A stretch of DNA of 64,000 nucleotides from Haloquadratum walsbyi J07HQW2 (GCF_000415985.1 NZ_KE356561.1:3216524-3280523); one strand, 5' to 3'. Positions 45,539-55,574 are shown, counted from the first letter of the stretch. A program made the numbers and translations. Notes: a model not told the origin generated them from the letters alone.

Positions 45539-46558
45539 ATGTATATATCGCGACGCAGGGCACTCAAAAGTGCGAGCGTCACAGCGGCAGTCGCAGTTAG
45601 TGGTTGTCTCGGAGAGAGTATATCAGGCACTGATAGTTCAAAGACCATTGCGGTTCGAGAGGTCGAAAGTAGCGTCAGCGCAGCTGTATTTCGATGGGGA
45701 ATCGAAAACGGCGTATGGTCGTCGCGGAATCTTGAGTTAGATTTTCAGACCGTCCCTTACGGTCGGTACAACCGGCAACTCGTGACTGATGAATCCGACA
45801 TCGGGGCACCAGCAACGGTTGCACAGATGGAATTCATGACCGATGGTGAACCATTAACATTCATTGGACCCCAACAAAATATGTTCAATCGTATGTTCGT
45901 CCGAGCTGACGACAGCTCTATCGAGGATCCAACAGACCTCGTCGATAAACGGCTAGGTGTCCCAGCTGCAGTCAGTTCAACAACAACAATTGTCCATCGG
46001 GCGCTCATCGATGAAACGCACGGGATCGACATTATCGAGGATACTGCTGAAACACGGGCTGAAGACCCGCCAGTGCTTTGGGAACTGCTTCAGGATGGGG
46101 AACTGGATGCAATCTCCGAGTTCTCAGGATACACGATTCGTGGAATTGCTGATGAATCTACGCGAACAATTTTTGACCCGCACGCGATATGGACAGAGCG
46201 CACCGGTGTTGGACTTCCAACGACGACATTTACTGTCCGCCAAGATTGGTTTGACGAAAATCGTGATATAACCGAACGGTTCTTACAGGGCTGGGGGGAA
46301 TCAGTATCGTTGTTCCGCTCAGACGCAGAAACAGCTCTTAACCAGTTTGGGAGAGCGGCTGGGATTTCAGACCCTGATGAAGCCGCCGTCGTTGGTGAGT
46401 TGATGGACAATGACACTGTGTTTGGACCGCCATTTTATGAAGAGTCATTAGCTGATAGTCATTGGTCATTTTTCGAACTGCTGGCTGACCGGCAAGTGCT
46501 TGATCTCCCGGACCGTGATACAGCAATAACAACCGCCGACGCGTTTGACCAGGGCTAA
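45539..46558 (+). CDS. NMT1/THI5-like ABC substrate-binding lipoprotein
   Basis: The 339-residue product starts MYISRRRALKSASVTAAVAV, a twin-arginine signal, then SGC as the lipobox. The start at 45539 places the three Arg correctly; the longer frame from 45497 lacks this. The mature part (FRWGIENGVWSSRNLELDFQ, QLVTDESDIGAPATVAQMEF, LVDKRLGVPAAVSSTTT) matches the SsuA/THI5-NMT1 fold that binds pyrimidines, taurine or similar. It leads an operon with two permeases and an ATPase. Substrate could be a thiamine precursor (HMP) or an alkanesulfonate. Confidence 0.85.
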   Translation: MYISRRRALKSASVTAAVAVSGCLGESISGTDSSKTIAVREVESSVSAAVFRWGIENGVWSSRNLELDFQTVPYGRYNRQLVTDESDIGAPATVAQMEFMTDGEPLTFIGPQQNMFNRMFVRADDSSIEDPTDLVDKRLGVPAAVSSTTTIVHRALIDETHGIDIIEDTAETRAEDPPVLWELLQDGELDAISEFSGYTIRGIADESTRTIFDPHAIWTERTGVGLPTTTFTVRQDWFDENRDITERFLQGWGESVSLFRSDAETALNQFGRAAGISDPDEAAVVGELMDNDTVFGPPFYEESLADSHWSFFELLADRQVLDLPDRDTAITTADAFDQG

Positions 46559-46562
46559 TCGG

Positions 46563-47387
46563 ATGTCAACTCAACAATCAGTACTGCCAGATATTGGTTC
46601 CACACTGGTTCGTCAGATTGTTGTAACGACTGTATCGGTTGCTATGCTTGCACTCGCTTGGCAGATGATTGCTGCAGCGTTCACTCCTCGACAATTTCCT
46701 GGTATTATCGCGCTAGCAGAGAATGTTCAAACGATTGTCTCAGGTGGCGACCGGTTTGCGCCCGGAGTGACTTACGGCGCGACAATCATCCGAGTTGTGA
46801 CAGGATTTGTACTCTCGATGATGTTTGCCACTTTGTGGGGCGTGATCATGGGTGTTCGAGAGAATATTACGGATTATCTTGCGGCTCCGCTCTTCGTATT
46901 ATTGACAGTTCCTTCGGTCGTATGGGCATTTATTGCTGTATTATGGCTTGGATTGACTGAGTTCGCTGTTCCGGTGTTAGTGATCGTGTTGATTGTCTTT
47001 CCATATTTGACATCAATAATTTGGGAGGGTACTCGTGATCTTGATGACGAGTTAATCGAGATGGCTACCGCTTATAATGCTCGTAGAAGCCAAGTTTGGC
47101 GTCATATCTATTTGCCGCATATTAGACCAGTTTTATTTGGTGCTATGCGTATTGGGCTTGCAGTTTCATGGAAACTGGCGTTGGTCGCAGAAGTTTTTGG
47201 GACCGCGACAGGGGTTGGTGTTGCCGTCAACTACCATTTTGAGGCTTTTGACACTGGGATGATGATTGCGTGGGCAGTCCCAATTATAGGAGCGATGCTT
47301 CTTGCTGATCGCCTATTGCGGTGGAGTGAACATCGAGCAGCGCAGAAACGAGGTTACGATACTGAAATGAAAAATCTGATTGCATGA
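46563..47387 (+). CDS. ABC importer permease 1
   Basis: The 274-residue protein starts MSTQQSVLPDIGSTLVRQIV, 5 bp after the stop of the binding protein. Six membrane segments are visible. The ATPase-coupling loop is EMATAYNARRSQVWRHIYLP (a conserved EAA-like loop), followed by HIRPVLFGAMRIGLAVSWKL. It belongs to the BPD_transp_1/SsuC type. Its ATG overlaps nothing, but the stop overlaps the next gene start (ATGA). Confidence 0.88.
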   Translation: MSTQQSVLPDIGSTLVRQIVVTTVSVAMLALAWQMIAAAFTPRQFPGIIALAENVQTIVSGGDRFAPGVTYGATIIRVVTGFVLSMMFATLWGVIMGVRENITDYLAAPLFVLLTVPSVVWAFIAVLWLGLTEFAVPVLVIVLIVFPYLTSIIWEGTRDLDDELIEMATAYNARRSQVWRHIYLPHIRPVLFGAMRIGLAVSWKLALVAEVFGTATGVGVAVNYHFEAFDTGMMIAWAVPIIGAMLLADRLLRWSEHRAAQKRGYDTEMKNLIA

Positions 47388-48133
47388 CTCGACTCCGCGT
47401 GCGTGAGGCGACGAAACGCTACGGCGATAATACTGAGACAGTAGATGTATTTACTAACCTAAATCTATCTGTCGACGCCGACGAGTTTGTCACGCTGATG
47501 GGACCCTCAGGCTGTGGCAAGACCACGATCTTAAATGTTATCGCCGGATTGACGCCGCTGACCGAGGGGACTGTTGAGTTTGATGACAAATCAGTTGTTG
47601 CTGGTGAATTTCCGTTTGGATATGTGTTTCAAGAGCCTCGCTTACTAGAGTGGCGGACAGTCGGAAAGAATATTGAGTTTGTGCTCCAAGCTGTCGACGT
47701 TAATCCCAGCGAGTATGACTCACATATTGATAGCGTCTTAACCCGAGTCGGTCTCGCCGATGAACGAGACAGTTACCCTCAACGATTATCTGGTGGTCAA
47801 CGCCAGCGAGTGAATCTTGCGCGAGCACTGGCAATTGAGCCAGAACTCCTCTTAATGGATGAACCGTTTTCATCACTGGACGAGGTAACCGCTCGTCACG
47901 TCCGTCAAGATCTGCTTGATGTTTGGTATAACACAGACAAAGCAGTGTTGTTTGTCACCCACGATATGAGTGAGGCGGTCGCACTTTCTGACCGGATCCT
48001 GTTCGTTGATAGAGAAGGAAATTTGTTTGATGAAGCTACCATTGATCATGAGCGTCCACGGGATTTCGATGATCCGGCACTTCGAGAGACAGAAACACGA
48101 TTAACTCGTCGATTTTTCGGGTCGTTGCAGTGA
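47384..48133 (+). CDS. ABC importer ATPase
   Basis: The 249-residue protein has Walker A GPSGCGKTTI, the Q-loop GYVFQEPRLLEW, the signature LSGGQRQRVNLARA, Walker B LLLMDEPFSSLDE and the H-loop FVTHDMSEAV. It matches SsuB/TauB/ThiZ-like importers. It overlaps the permease by ATGA at 47384 and the next permease by GTGA at 48130, indicating translational coupling. It provides ATP hydrolysis for both permeases. Confidence 0.93.
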   Translation: MTRLRVREATKRYGDNTETVDVFTNLNLSVDADEFVTLMGPSGCGKTTILNVIAGLTPLTEGTVEFDDKSVVAGEFPFGYVFQEPRLLEWRTVGKNIEFVLQAVDVNPSEYDSHIDSVLTRVGLADERDSYPQRLSGGQRQRVNLARALAIEPELLLMDEPFSSLDEVTARHVRQDLLDVWYNTDKAVLFVTHDMSEAVALSDRILFVDREGNLFDEATIDHERPRDFDDPALRETETRLTRRFFGSLQ

Positions 48134-48879
48134 TTACTCGACGCAGCTATCGGTGGGTTGTAACAATAGCGACGATTTTTGTCATATGGGCTATCAGTGG
48201 GCAAATTATACCAGCAACGCTGCCAACTCCGGTCGCCGTAATCAGGCGAATACCCACATTGTTGGTGCCTAGACCAGGTGGCAATCTTACGACCCATCTT
48301 ATTCGGAGTCTTATGCGGGTGCTGAGCGTAAGTATGATTACTCTGATAGTCGGGACAACTATCGGGATCACGATGGCTCAACAGCGCTCAGTCGAGTGGG
48401 CGGTCTCACCGTGGTTACCACTGGCGATGACAATCCCGACGCTCGTCGTTGTGTTAGTAACGATGGTGCTGTTTCAATTTGGTGAACTCGCAGTCATTAC
48501 TGCAACTGTGTTCGTGACGACACCATACGCCACAGTTACGATATGGGAGGGTGCTCGGACAGTTGACAGTGATCTGTTAGCGGTAGCCGCAACATATGAT
48601 GTCACTCGTTCCTCAATACTACGGGAGATATACCTTCCAGCGGTCGCTCCTGCTGTTCTAGGGAGTGCCCGATATCTGTTGAGCATGGTCTGGAAGGTCG
48701 TTGTGCTCGCGGAAACGTTTGGCATGTCAGTCGGGATGGGTGCACTCTTTCGATTCTGGTACGGGCAGGGTGATCTAGAAGCACTGTTAGCTGCGCTGTT
48801 TGTTTTCGTGCTCGTAATGGTCGGGCTTCAGGCTGGAATTACGCAAGCCAAAGAGCGACTACTAGTCTGGCAAGGGTAG
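48130..48879 (+). CDS. ABC importer permease 2
   Basis: The 249-residue product uses a GTG start at 48130, overlapping the ATPase stop. It has six membrane segments and the coupling loop AVAATYDVTRSSILREIYLP, followed by AVAPAVLGSARYLLSMVWKV. It is a second SsuC-like permease. Two different permeases with one ATPase suggest a heterodimer channel. Confidence 0.88.
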   Translation: MITRRSYRWVVTIATIFVIWAISGQIIPATLPTPVAVIRRIPTLLVPRPGGNLTTHLIRSLMRVLSVSMITLIVGTTIGITMAQQRSVEWAVSPWLPLAMTIPTLVVVLVTMVLFQFGELAVITATVFVTTPYATVTIWEGARTVDSDLLAVAATYDVTRSSILREIYLPAVAPAVLGSARYLLSMVWKVVVLAETFGMSVGMGALFRFWYGQGDLEALLAALFVFVLVMVGLQAGITQAKERLLVWQG

Positions 48880-48905
48880 TGGTAGTGGGCACTCATTATT
48901 CCGTA

Positions 48906-49655
48906 TTATCGGGCAATTAACGCTGCCTGTCCACCAGCAACAAACCCGGCGTCAATATTGACAACCGTCAGATAAGTGCAAGACTGTAACATTCCCAGCA
49001 GGGCTGCCTCACCGTCACCAGCGTAGCCGGAACCGGTTCCAACGGGAAGTCCAATGACGGGGGCTGAGACCATCCCTGCAACCACTGTTGCGAGTGCTCC
49101 CTCACGACCGGCAGCAGCAATCACACAATCACAATCAGCTAATGTCTCCTGTTCTGCCAGTAGCCGGTGAACTCCCGAAACACCGACATCGTACAATCTC
49201 TCAACAGTACAGCCCATCTCCTCACTTAGTGCAACTGCCTGCTCGGCGATGGTGATATCTGATGTTCCCGCAGTCACGACACCAACAGTCCCGTTATCAT
49301 CAGGTTGCTCAAAATCTGCCGTATGACCAACGAATGTCTGAGAACGCTCATAAAATTGTGCGGTCGCAGCACTGTCAGACAGTTCTTCACGGACAGTATC
49401 AGAGACTCCTGTCACGATTGCCCGACCGGTCGTTGAAAGAAGCTCATGTCCAATATCGATAGTCTGCTGATCGGTTTTGCGCTCAGCTTCGACAACTTCA
49501 GGAATCCCGGTCCGCTCACCTTGACGAGCATCTATCCGTGCGAATTCATCGATTTGATGCACCCCTTTTAGCTGGCGTTTAGCCTCTTGAAGCTCGATTT
49601 TATTCCCAGCTAACGCTTCAAGAACATCATCAACCGCGGCATTATCATCGCTCAT
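48906..49655 (-). CDS. larB: LarB, pyridinium-3,5-biscarboxylic acid mononucleotide synthase
   Basis: This 249-residue protein matches the LarB family. The N-terminus (VLEALAGNKIELQEAKRQLK) is typical and the C-terminal PurE-like domain has VGVVTAGTSDITIAEQAVAL, CVIAAAGREGALATVVAGMV and PVIGLPVGTGSGYAGDGEAA. LarB carboxylates the pyridinium ring of nicotinic acid adenine dinucleotide and cleaves it, the first step to the nickel-pincer cofactor. It lies 9 bp downstream of the nicotinate phosphoribosyltransferase, forming an operon. larC and larE are not in the window. Confidence 0.9.
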   Translation of the reverse strand: MSDDNAAVDDVLEALAGNKIELQEAKRQLKGVHQIDEFARIDARQGERTGIPEVVEAERKTDQQTIDIGHELLSTTGRAIVTGVSDTVREELSDSAATAQFYERSQTFVGHTADFEQPDDNGTVGVVTAGTSDITIAEQAVALSEEMGCTVERLYDVGVSGVHRLLAEQETLADCDCVIAAAGREGALATVVAGMVSAPVIGLPVGTGSGYAGDGEAALLGMLQSCTYLTVVNIDAGFVAGGQAALIAR

Positions 49656-49664
49656 ATGATGACT

Positions 49665-50822
49665 TCACTTCTTAGCGCTGGTATCAAAGACCCCGCGATT
49701 CCGGAGCGTCGGAATTGCTTCACGACCCCGATCAGCGGCTGTGGTAATATCAAATGCTCTGAGTTTTTCACCATCACGTACTAACGGATTCAATAATCGC
49801 TCGCCAGGAGCAGTCTCACCGACCGCAACAACTTGATCATCATAACCATCTCGGTAGACGGTCTTCGCGCCAGGACGGACACCGCGTTTGGCTCGTGGCT
49901 CTCCCTCAACCGCTACGAGATTCAACGAGAAATCAACTGGATCGGCGTTCGCAATCGCACCACCAACACCAAAACCATCAACAACATCCCGGAGACGGTG
50001 GATATCCGCAACATCAATGCCCCCGCTTACGAGTATGGTGACATCATCTCGTCCTCGCCGCTGTAGCTCCCACCGGACATCCTCAACGATTGTCCGCATA
50101 TCACCCCGACGTGAGCTTGTGGTGTCCAGACGAACTCCTTCCAGTTGATCTTCGATATGATCCGCAACGCGACCAACCTCATCAGCTTCATCGCCGAATG
50201 TATCACATAGCAACACTCTCGGCACCGACTCCTCAAGTGCCTCATCATACGCTTTCCAAGCTGCCTCAGGTGATCCTAATGCGACAACAAGGGCGTGAGG
50301 CATCGTGCCCCCGGCTTCAACGCCAATGACCTCACCACCAGCGACGTTCCCAATACCGTCCACGCCACCTATCAGCGCAGAGCGCTCAATCATCGCCCCC
50401 AACGCTGGATGCTGACGACGCGTTCCGAAACTCAACACTGTCCGGTCGCGAGCCGCTGCCCTGATCCGCCAAGCAGCGGAGGCGACACCTGAAGCATGAG
50501 CAAGAAATCCTAATAATGATGACTCATATCGTGCGAACGTGCGATATGGACCCTCAATGCGTAGTATGGGACCACCAGAACCAGAAACTGGCGTCCCCTC
50601 AGGCGGTGCATACACGTCAATAGGGAGTCCTTCTAGTAACTCAGCAGCATCATTGAGCCCTGCTAGTAAGTGCCACCCCTCAGGCGCAGAAAGTTCTGCA
50701 GTGACTGTTGGGTTTTCATCAACATGGTCTAATACGGTCTCGGTGCGCAGAAAATACGCCGCTGTTGCCTGACCATCATCAATTTCTGATTCGGTCAGCA
50801 AATCATATTTCCGGTCGTCCAT
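49665..50822 (-). CDS. pncB: Nicotinate phosphoribosyltransferase
   Basis: The 385-residue product starts MDDRKYDLLTESEIDDGQAT. A 16-codon longer start at 50870 is possible. Family phrases include GFLAHASGVASAAWRI, VLSFGTRRQHPALGAMIERS, LLCDTFGDEADEV and ILVSGGIDVADIHRL, which is the PRPP/nicotinate site region. It makes nicotinate mononucleotide from nicotinate. Because LarB uses the dinucleotide made from that mononucleotide, coupling with larB in one operon is sensible. It may serve NAD salvage too. Confidence 0.9.
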   Translation of the reverse strand: MDDRKYDLLTESEIDDGQATAAYFLRTETVLDHVDENPTVTAELSAPEGWHLLAGLNDAAELLEGLPIDVYAPPEGTPVSGSGGPILRIEGPYRTFARYESSLLGFLAHASGVASAAWRIRAAARDRTVLSFGTRRQHPALGAMIERSALIGGVDGIGNVAGGEVIGVEAGGTMPHALVVALGSPEAAWKAYDEALEESVPRVLLCDTFGDEADEVGRVADHIEDQLEGVRLDTTSSRRGDMRTIVEDVRWELQRRGRDDVTILVSGGIDVADIHRLRDVVDGFGVGGAIANADPVDFSLNLVAVEGEPRAKRGVRPGAKTVYRDGYDDQVVAVGETAPGERLLNPLVRDGEKLRAFDITTAADRGREAIPTLRNRGVFDTSAKK

Positions 50823-51020
50823 TGACCGTGATTTGGATAACACAATAATAAGCGCTTGGAACACACTCATTTTGTCTCCCGATCATGGTTTAGAATTCAG
50901 AATTCAAGATATCGACTCACCACATGTGATTATTGATTATTGTTGGTAGTTTGTGATTTAATATTGCGAAACTCTGATTCCATATTCGGACGTGATGGCG
51001 TCGAAATCAATTACCCCCCA

Positions 51021-52292
51021 TCAGGATGACGCAGATTTGTCTTGCTCACCTACAGTGATATTAAATCCAATATCACGAAGTCGTGTAGCCAGCGGTTTGC
51101 CAATGCCTGATGCAGGTGTTAATATCCCCCCAGATACTGGCGAATCAATCTCGTCTCGCAGGAGACACATTGCGCTCTCGGCGAGCATGCGTGCAGTCGA
51201 GCCATATCCGGGGTCTAACTCTGAGCTAAACTCAGTCTCAATAGTGACCGGACCGTCCGCAGTTGTGCAACGTCCAACTGCACGGACGGTAAAGTAGCCA
51301 TCCTTGATTTGCTGTCTTGTCGGTCCCTCTCCAGGAGCGGGGAATACGAACTGACGAATTCCTGAACGAACCGGATCAACAGACATCGCAGCGGTAAATA
51401 ACATGATTCCACCGGCAACGACACTTGCACCGACCACACCACCAATTCCAGAACCGGTTGGAATGACTTCTGCACAACGAAACTCCCGACCCCAAGGATA
51501 TCCAAGAAGCGCATTGCTCCGCCGAAGGACACGCTCATTTATTGGTGCCATTGGAGACGGTGCTGTCCACACTGACTGAAATTCATCATTCTGTGGGTAG
51601 CGCTGTTCACCTGAGTCAATACCATCTCGTTCGCCTGGTGGTGCAAGTGAGTATGGATTTTGTAGGGTTTGTTGAGTCACCGTGTCATCGGAGGCAGCGT
51701 CAAATAGTTCAGCGAAACTGGCTAGTGTTCCACCACTTACTCCTCCATTACCTTCCTCAAGATACACTCGAACCATTTCACAATGCGTATCGAAGTTCTC
51801 AGTTGCGAATGACTGGACGAGTAATGTCCCGATATCCGCTGGTACGGAATCGAAACCACAACTGTGGATGATACGCGTATCAGCGTTGACTGCTGCATCG
51901 TGGAATCGATCGACCATCTCTCGCACCCAATTTATCTCACCAGTCAAATCACAGTACTCGGTTTGCGTCTCAATACATGCTTCAACCAGTGGGGTTCCGT
52001 ACTTTGTATATGGACCAACTGTTGTGCAGATCACTCGTGTGTCCTGTGTAATCTCATGAAGACTTTCAGGGTCTGTTGCGTCGCCAATTACTATTGGGAT
52101 ATTATCCCACGTTTCAGTCTTCGCGGTAAGATCCGCTTCAACTGAATCAAGACGATCTGCACTTCGACCACCAAGAGCTAAAGAAATATTATTTGGTGTG
52201 TATTGCTCTGTGAGATACTCGGATACTAAACGTCCGGCAAAACCAGTCGCACCCCATACAACAATATCATACGGTCGATTTATATTTGACAT
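51021..52292 (-). CDS. Saccharopine dehydrogenase-like oxidoreductase (trans-acting enoyl reductase family)
   Basis: The 423-residue product starts MSNINRPYDIVVWGATGFAG, a Rossmann GxTGFAG loop. RVICTTVGPYTKYGTPLVEA and YCDLTGEINWVREMVDRFHD follow. A central part (SCGFDSVPADIGTLLVQSF) and a C-terminal GAGIMLF-like region match the family related to mycobacterial trans-acting enoyl reductase and human SCCPDH. Substrate is probably a lipid intermediate. The start was moved to 52292 because codons before it are not family-like. Confidence 0.85.
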   Translation of the reverse strand: MSNINRPYDIVVWGATGFAGRLVSEYLTEQYTPNNISLALGGRSADRLDSVEADLTAKTETWDNIPIVIGDATDPESLHEITQDTRVICTTVGPYTKYGTPLVEACIETQTEYCDLTGEINWVREMVDRFHDAAVNADTRIIHSCGFDSVPADIGTLLVQSFATENFDTHCEMVRVYLEEGNGGVSGGTLASFAELFDAASDDTVTQQTLQNPYSLAPPGERDGIDSGEQRYPQNDEFQSVWTAPSPMAPINERVLRRSNALLGYPWGREFRCAEVIPTGSGIGGVVGASVVAGGIMLFTAAMSVDPVRSGIRQFVFPAPGEGPTRQQIKDGYFTVRAVGRCTTADGPVTIETEFSSELDPGYGSTARMLAESAMCLLRDEIDSPVSGGILTPASGIGKPLATRLRDIGFNITVGEQDKSASS

Positions 52293-52686
52293 ATAAATTG
52301 CGTCTATGTTTCGATTGGGCGTCACGTGGCTAAATCATCTGGATTTTGCTCCGATAGCTCAATATCATCTCAATATAGCTGTTTTGTATCTTGTAGTCAA
52401 TAGCCCATGAGTCATAAGACGAGAGTTGAGTGCCCGCCTATTCAGCGTATCCAGCTTTACCAATCAATACAGCATCCTAGCAATATCACGCTCAACAGAC
52501 AGCTTATTATTCCGACCTTCCATGTTTATGTATTCAATAATACTAGATTGACAGTGACAGTGACAGTGACTGTGACTTACAATGTATGAACTCTGACAGG
52601 ACTGTTCTCATCAAACAAATAAAGCTTTAGTTCGAAATTAAACGCGAGTGATGATACACCGAACCTGATGATGTATGGATCGAGTG
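52293..52686. other. Gap with a TGACAG tandem
   Basis: The gap holds the promoter of the saccharopine dehydrogenase-like gene (minus). TGACAG repeats three times at 52549-52566, then TGACTGTGAC. No coding frame was supported. Confidence 0.45.
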
Positions 52687-55491
52687 CTATTCATGATATT
52701 CCCAAAACCGGGTAATTGCATCGCCAACCTCAGCATACTTAACTGGTGTAAACTCCTGCTGTTGCTGCGGTGATAGATACATACGCAGATTTGTGTTATC
52801 ACTCGTTCCATATCGCTCATCCGCCAGTATACGAACGCCTGTTTCATCTACACCACGGATCACGCGCCCAACAGACTGTCGCACCCGACGTGTCGATGGA
52901 ATCAATCGCGCTGCCTCTTGACCACCTGTCTCATCAACTGCTCGCTGGTATGCTATTTCGACAGCATCCATCTCTGAGCTTGGTGGAGCTAGTGGCACTC
53001 CAATTGAAAGACATGTATGCAGTTTTTTCCCATCAAAATCAACACCTTCGGTGATTGTACCACGTAGACTGGTACAAAGAATTCCATCCCCGGACTCGAA
53101 GAATTCCGATAATAACTTATCAGTCTCATCAGCCGTACTCGATTCATCGATGAAACAACGTTTTTCAGTCGACAGTGTCCCGAGATACTCATATACCCAT
53201 GCAGCCTCGCTATAGCTTGGCATTGCAATGAGAATATTGCCATCTGTCCGTGCCACTTGTCCAATCACCTCAGCGTATTGCCTGCGAGTATCGGTCATAG
53301 CCTGCGGATCCGTTTTTTGTTCACCGCGATTTGCTTTCGTGAATTTTGGCAAGTCAATCACAATAGAGAGTCGATTTTCCGGCGAGAACCGCAGTGGGAA
53401 CCGATCGAACGTCGTTGATCGAGTGTCGACACTCTCAGTCATCTCATCCGTGATTCCATTCATCCGAATTGTCATCCCATCGTCTGTAGATTGTACCTTC
53501 GTGTCTAATGCACCAGACTGTGGCACGGCATCAATACCGATTGCCTCACGGAATGTTTCTTTTGGGCGGAGTGTTGCGCTCATCAAGACTCCACTGCCAA
53601 GTTCAGAGAACACTCTCCGTAGCTCACGCTTTGGAATACAATTAAACAATCGTAACTCTGGCGTCCAGTTTTTCACCCACGCTGGGAACTGGTCTGGAAA
53701 TGATTCTTTCTGTGATGGAATCACACGAGCCTCCGGATGGTACACCTCATGTGGCGCCTGCGCCCACTGTCGAAAGAACGCTCCGACTGGTTTACCCTGT
53801 GGAGTCCGATCAAGAATTCCATGTTCACGAAATGCATCAAAGACGTCTTCCAAGCGGCTCATGATTCGCTCTGCATCCTGCATCACCGATACTGAAACGG
53901 ATGTATTTGTTTTAACACTCCGTGTTAGCTGATCACCCCAATTGAGATTATTCGGGTCGACTAGTGACTTTACTTCTCGGCTTTGTGGCTCTGCGTCTTC
54001 CTCTCCAAATCGATGTATCAGACCCACTGCATCAATTGTCTCGCTTGCTTCGATAAGTTTCTGCTTTGCAATATCCAATAGCTGTTCCACAGCACGCATT
54101 TCTGCATGATCAATCCCGGTCGTTCGTAGCTTTGCCCCGTCTTCGACAATTTTCTGCGCTAGCTCTGCACGTTCATTGGGGAGATCGGGGGTTGGACTAT
54201 CAGCAATGCTTCCACTCGCGTACTGACGGGCAATTTTGACATCATTGCGCGCCCTCATTAGCGTGTATAAATCAACTGAAGTAGAAAGGCTATCTCGGCT
54301 TCGTTCTTCCAGCTGATGCGCCTCATCAACAATTGCAATCGTTTGTTCATTAAGTAACCCCAGTTTTTTATCGGTCAGATATCGAGTTTCGGGATCAAGA
54401 AGATGATTATAATTTCCTATGATAACATCCGCCTGCTGAGCAAGAATGCACATCAACTCGTGAGGGCAACATCCACTTGCAACCGTCGCCTCAAACAGCG
54501 TTTGTTTATCAACAACATGGGATGGAGCATCCGCAAACTCGACAATCGATTCCTGTAATCCTGAAAGCGTTGCCGCATAAAATGGGTCAAATCGACCCTG
54601 CAGATCCGATGGTAATTGATTAAAATTTGAATCAAGTCGAGTGGAATCAACAATCTCTGAAGTATGCGGAACATGTTCCGGATACGGAGTCTCGATACCA
54701 TCGATATATAATTGCGTGTTATCTTCGGTATCTCTCGGTTCTAATTGTGCAACAATATCCTTGATAGCCCGCGCCCGGTTCGGATCATATGGATACTTTT
54801 CCTGTGTCTGTACGGCTTTTTCACTTGGATTAGACCAGTCGTAATTAGCTACTGAGAACGCTGGGGGGCTGAGATCATCCGGCCAGTCAAGCGGAATATC
54901 ACTGTTGAAACGAATAATCTCCCGTGTGGTCGCACGAAGGTCTTGAGTTACATCCCGTGTGTCTGTTTTGGGGAGGTTTGCATTCCTGATTGCCATCATA
55001 TCAGCTTGTCCTCGTAGGACGACTGTGCGTATCGGTTTTGCTTCTGCTGGAAGTGTCTTGTTGATACCGCGTAATTCGGCGATAAACTGCTGAAGCTGCT
55101 TTTTAACCGGCGTAACAGCTATTACGCGATCATACTCTGGAAATGATTCATCTGTCGGTGATCGATCGCTCAATTGCTCAGGGTTCCGGATCGCGTGTAT
55201 ACTCGCCGTTACCGCAGCGAGTGTCTTGCCAGTTCCACACGCACCTTCTTTCAAATAGTAGCCTTGTTGTCCAAGTGTATCTAAAAACGACTCAATTGCA
55301 GTATGTTGATCCTCATAGATTGTGTCATATCGAAAATATGGTGTCCACCCTGAGTCGATGGTCGATACATCTCGCGTGCCTGTTGTCTGGCGCGCTGTCG
55401 ATTCAGTGCGTTGACCAGCGTCTGTTACTGATAACTCCTCAACTGAGCGCGGACGCGGACACTGATATGAAGATGAATCCTGTGAGGGCAT
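52687..55491 (-). CDS. XPD/Rad3-like DNA helicase
   Basis: The 934-residue product starts MPSQDSSSYQCPRPRSVEEL; an upstream extension to 55653 crosses an IS end and is rejected. Walker A is KEGACGTGKT (about 81-90). A Cys cluster at VASGCCPHELMC (about 335-345) with more Cys nearby may be the FeS site. DEAH lies at 389-392 (VDEAHQLEERS). Motif VI-like SVGRVIRGVDETGV and the C-terminal GILCTSLRGTITEGVDFDGK complete an SF2 XPD/DinG enzyme. It likely acts in repair as a 5'-3' helicase. Haloarchaea commonly have several such proteins. Confidence 0.87.
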   Translation of the reverse strand: MPSQDSSSYQCPRPRSVEELSVTDAGQRTESTARQTTGTRDVSTIDSGWTPYFRYDTIYEDQHTAIESFLDTLGQQGYYLKEGACGTGKTLAAVTASIHAIRNPEQLSDRSPTDESFPEYDRVIAVTPVKKQLQQFIAELRGINKTLPAEAKPIRTVVLRGQADMMAIRNANLPKTDTRDVTQDLRATTREIIRFNSDIPLDWPDDLSPPAFSVANYDWSNPSEKAVQTQEKYPYDPNRARAIKDIVAQLEPRDTEDNTQLYIDGIETPYPEHVPHTSEIVDSTRLDSNFNQLPSDLQGRFDPFYAATLSGLQESIVEFADAPSHVVDKQTLFEATVASGCCPHELMCILAQQADVIIGNYNHLLDPETRYLTDKKLGLLNEQTIAIVDEAHQLEERSRDSLSTSVDLYTLMRARNDVKIARQYASGSIADSPTPDLPNERAELAQKIVEDGAKLRTTGIDHAEMRAVEQLLDIAKQKLIEASETIDAVGLIHRFGEEDAEPQSREVKSLVDPNNLNWGDQLTRSVKTNTSVSVSVMQDAERIMSRLEDVFDAFREHGILDRTPQGKPVGAFFRQWAQAPHEVYHPEARVIPSQKESFPDQFPAWVKNWTPELRLFNCIPKRELRRVFSELGSGVLMSATLRPKETFREAIGIDAVPQSGALDTKVQSTDDGMTIRMNGITDEMTESVDTRSTTFDRFPLRFSPENRLSIVIDLPKFTKANRGEQKTDPQAMTDTRRQYAEVIGQVARTDGNILIAMPSYSEAAWVYEYLGTLSTEKRCFIDESSTADETDKLLSEFFESGDGILCTSLRGTITEGVDFDGKKLHTCLSIGVPLAPPSSEMDAVEIAYQRAVDETGGQEAARLIPSTRRVRQSVGRVIRGVDETGVRILADERYGTSDNTNLRMYLSPQQQQEFTPVKYAEVGDAITRFWEYHE

Positions 55492-55574
55492 GATATTGGA
55501 ATACAGACGCTGACGATATTGAATACTCGCACTCTGAGGGGGTTTATCTATACCGACCAGTCGGTGATAATAAA

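Noticed and set aside
50823-50870. Longer start of the nicotinate phosphoribosyltransferase
   Set aside because: The added 16 codons (MSVFQALIIVLSKSRS) are hydrophobic and unlike the cytosolic family start; ATG 50822 is preferred.
52549-52576. TGACAG tandem as a CRISPR-like array
   Set aside because: Short unit with no spacer; a simple repeat in a gap.
53228-53932. 234-codon plus-strand ORF
   Set aside because: Antisense to the XPD/Rad3-like helicase; no motif.
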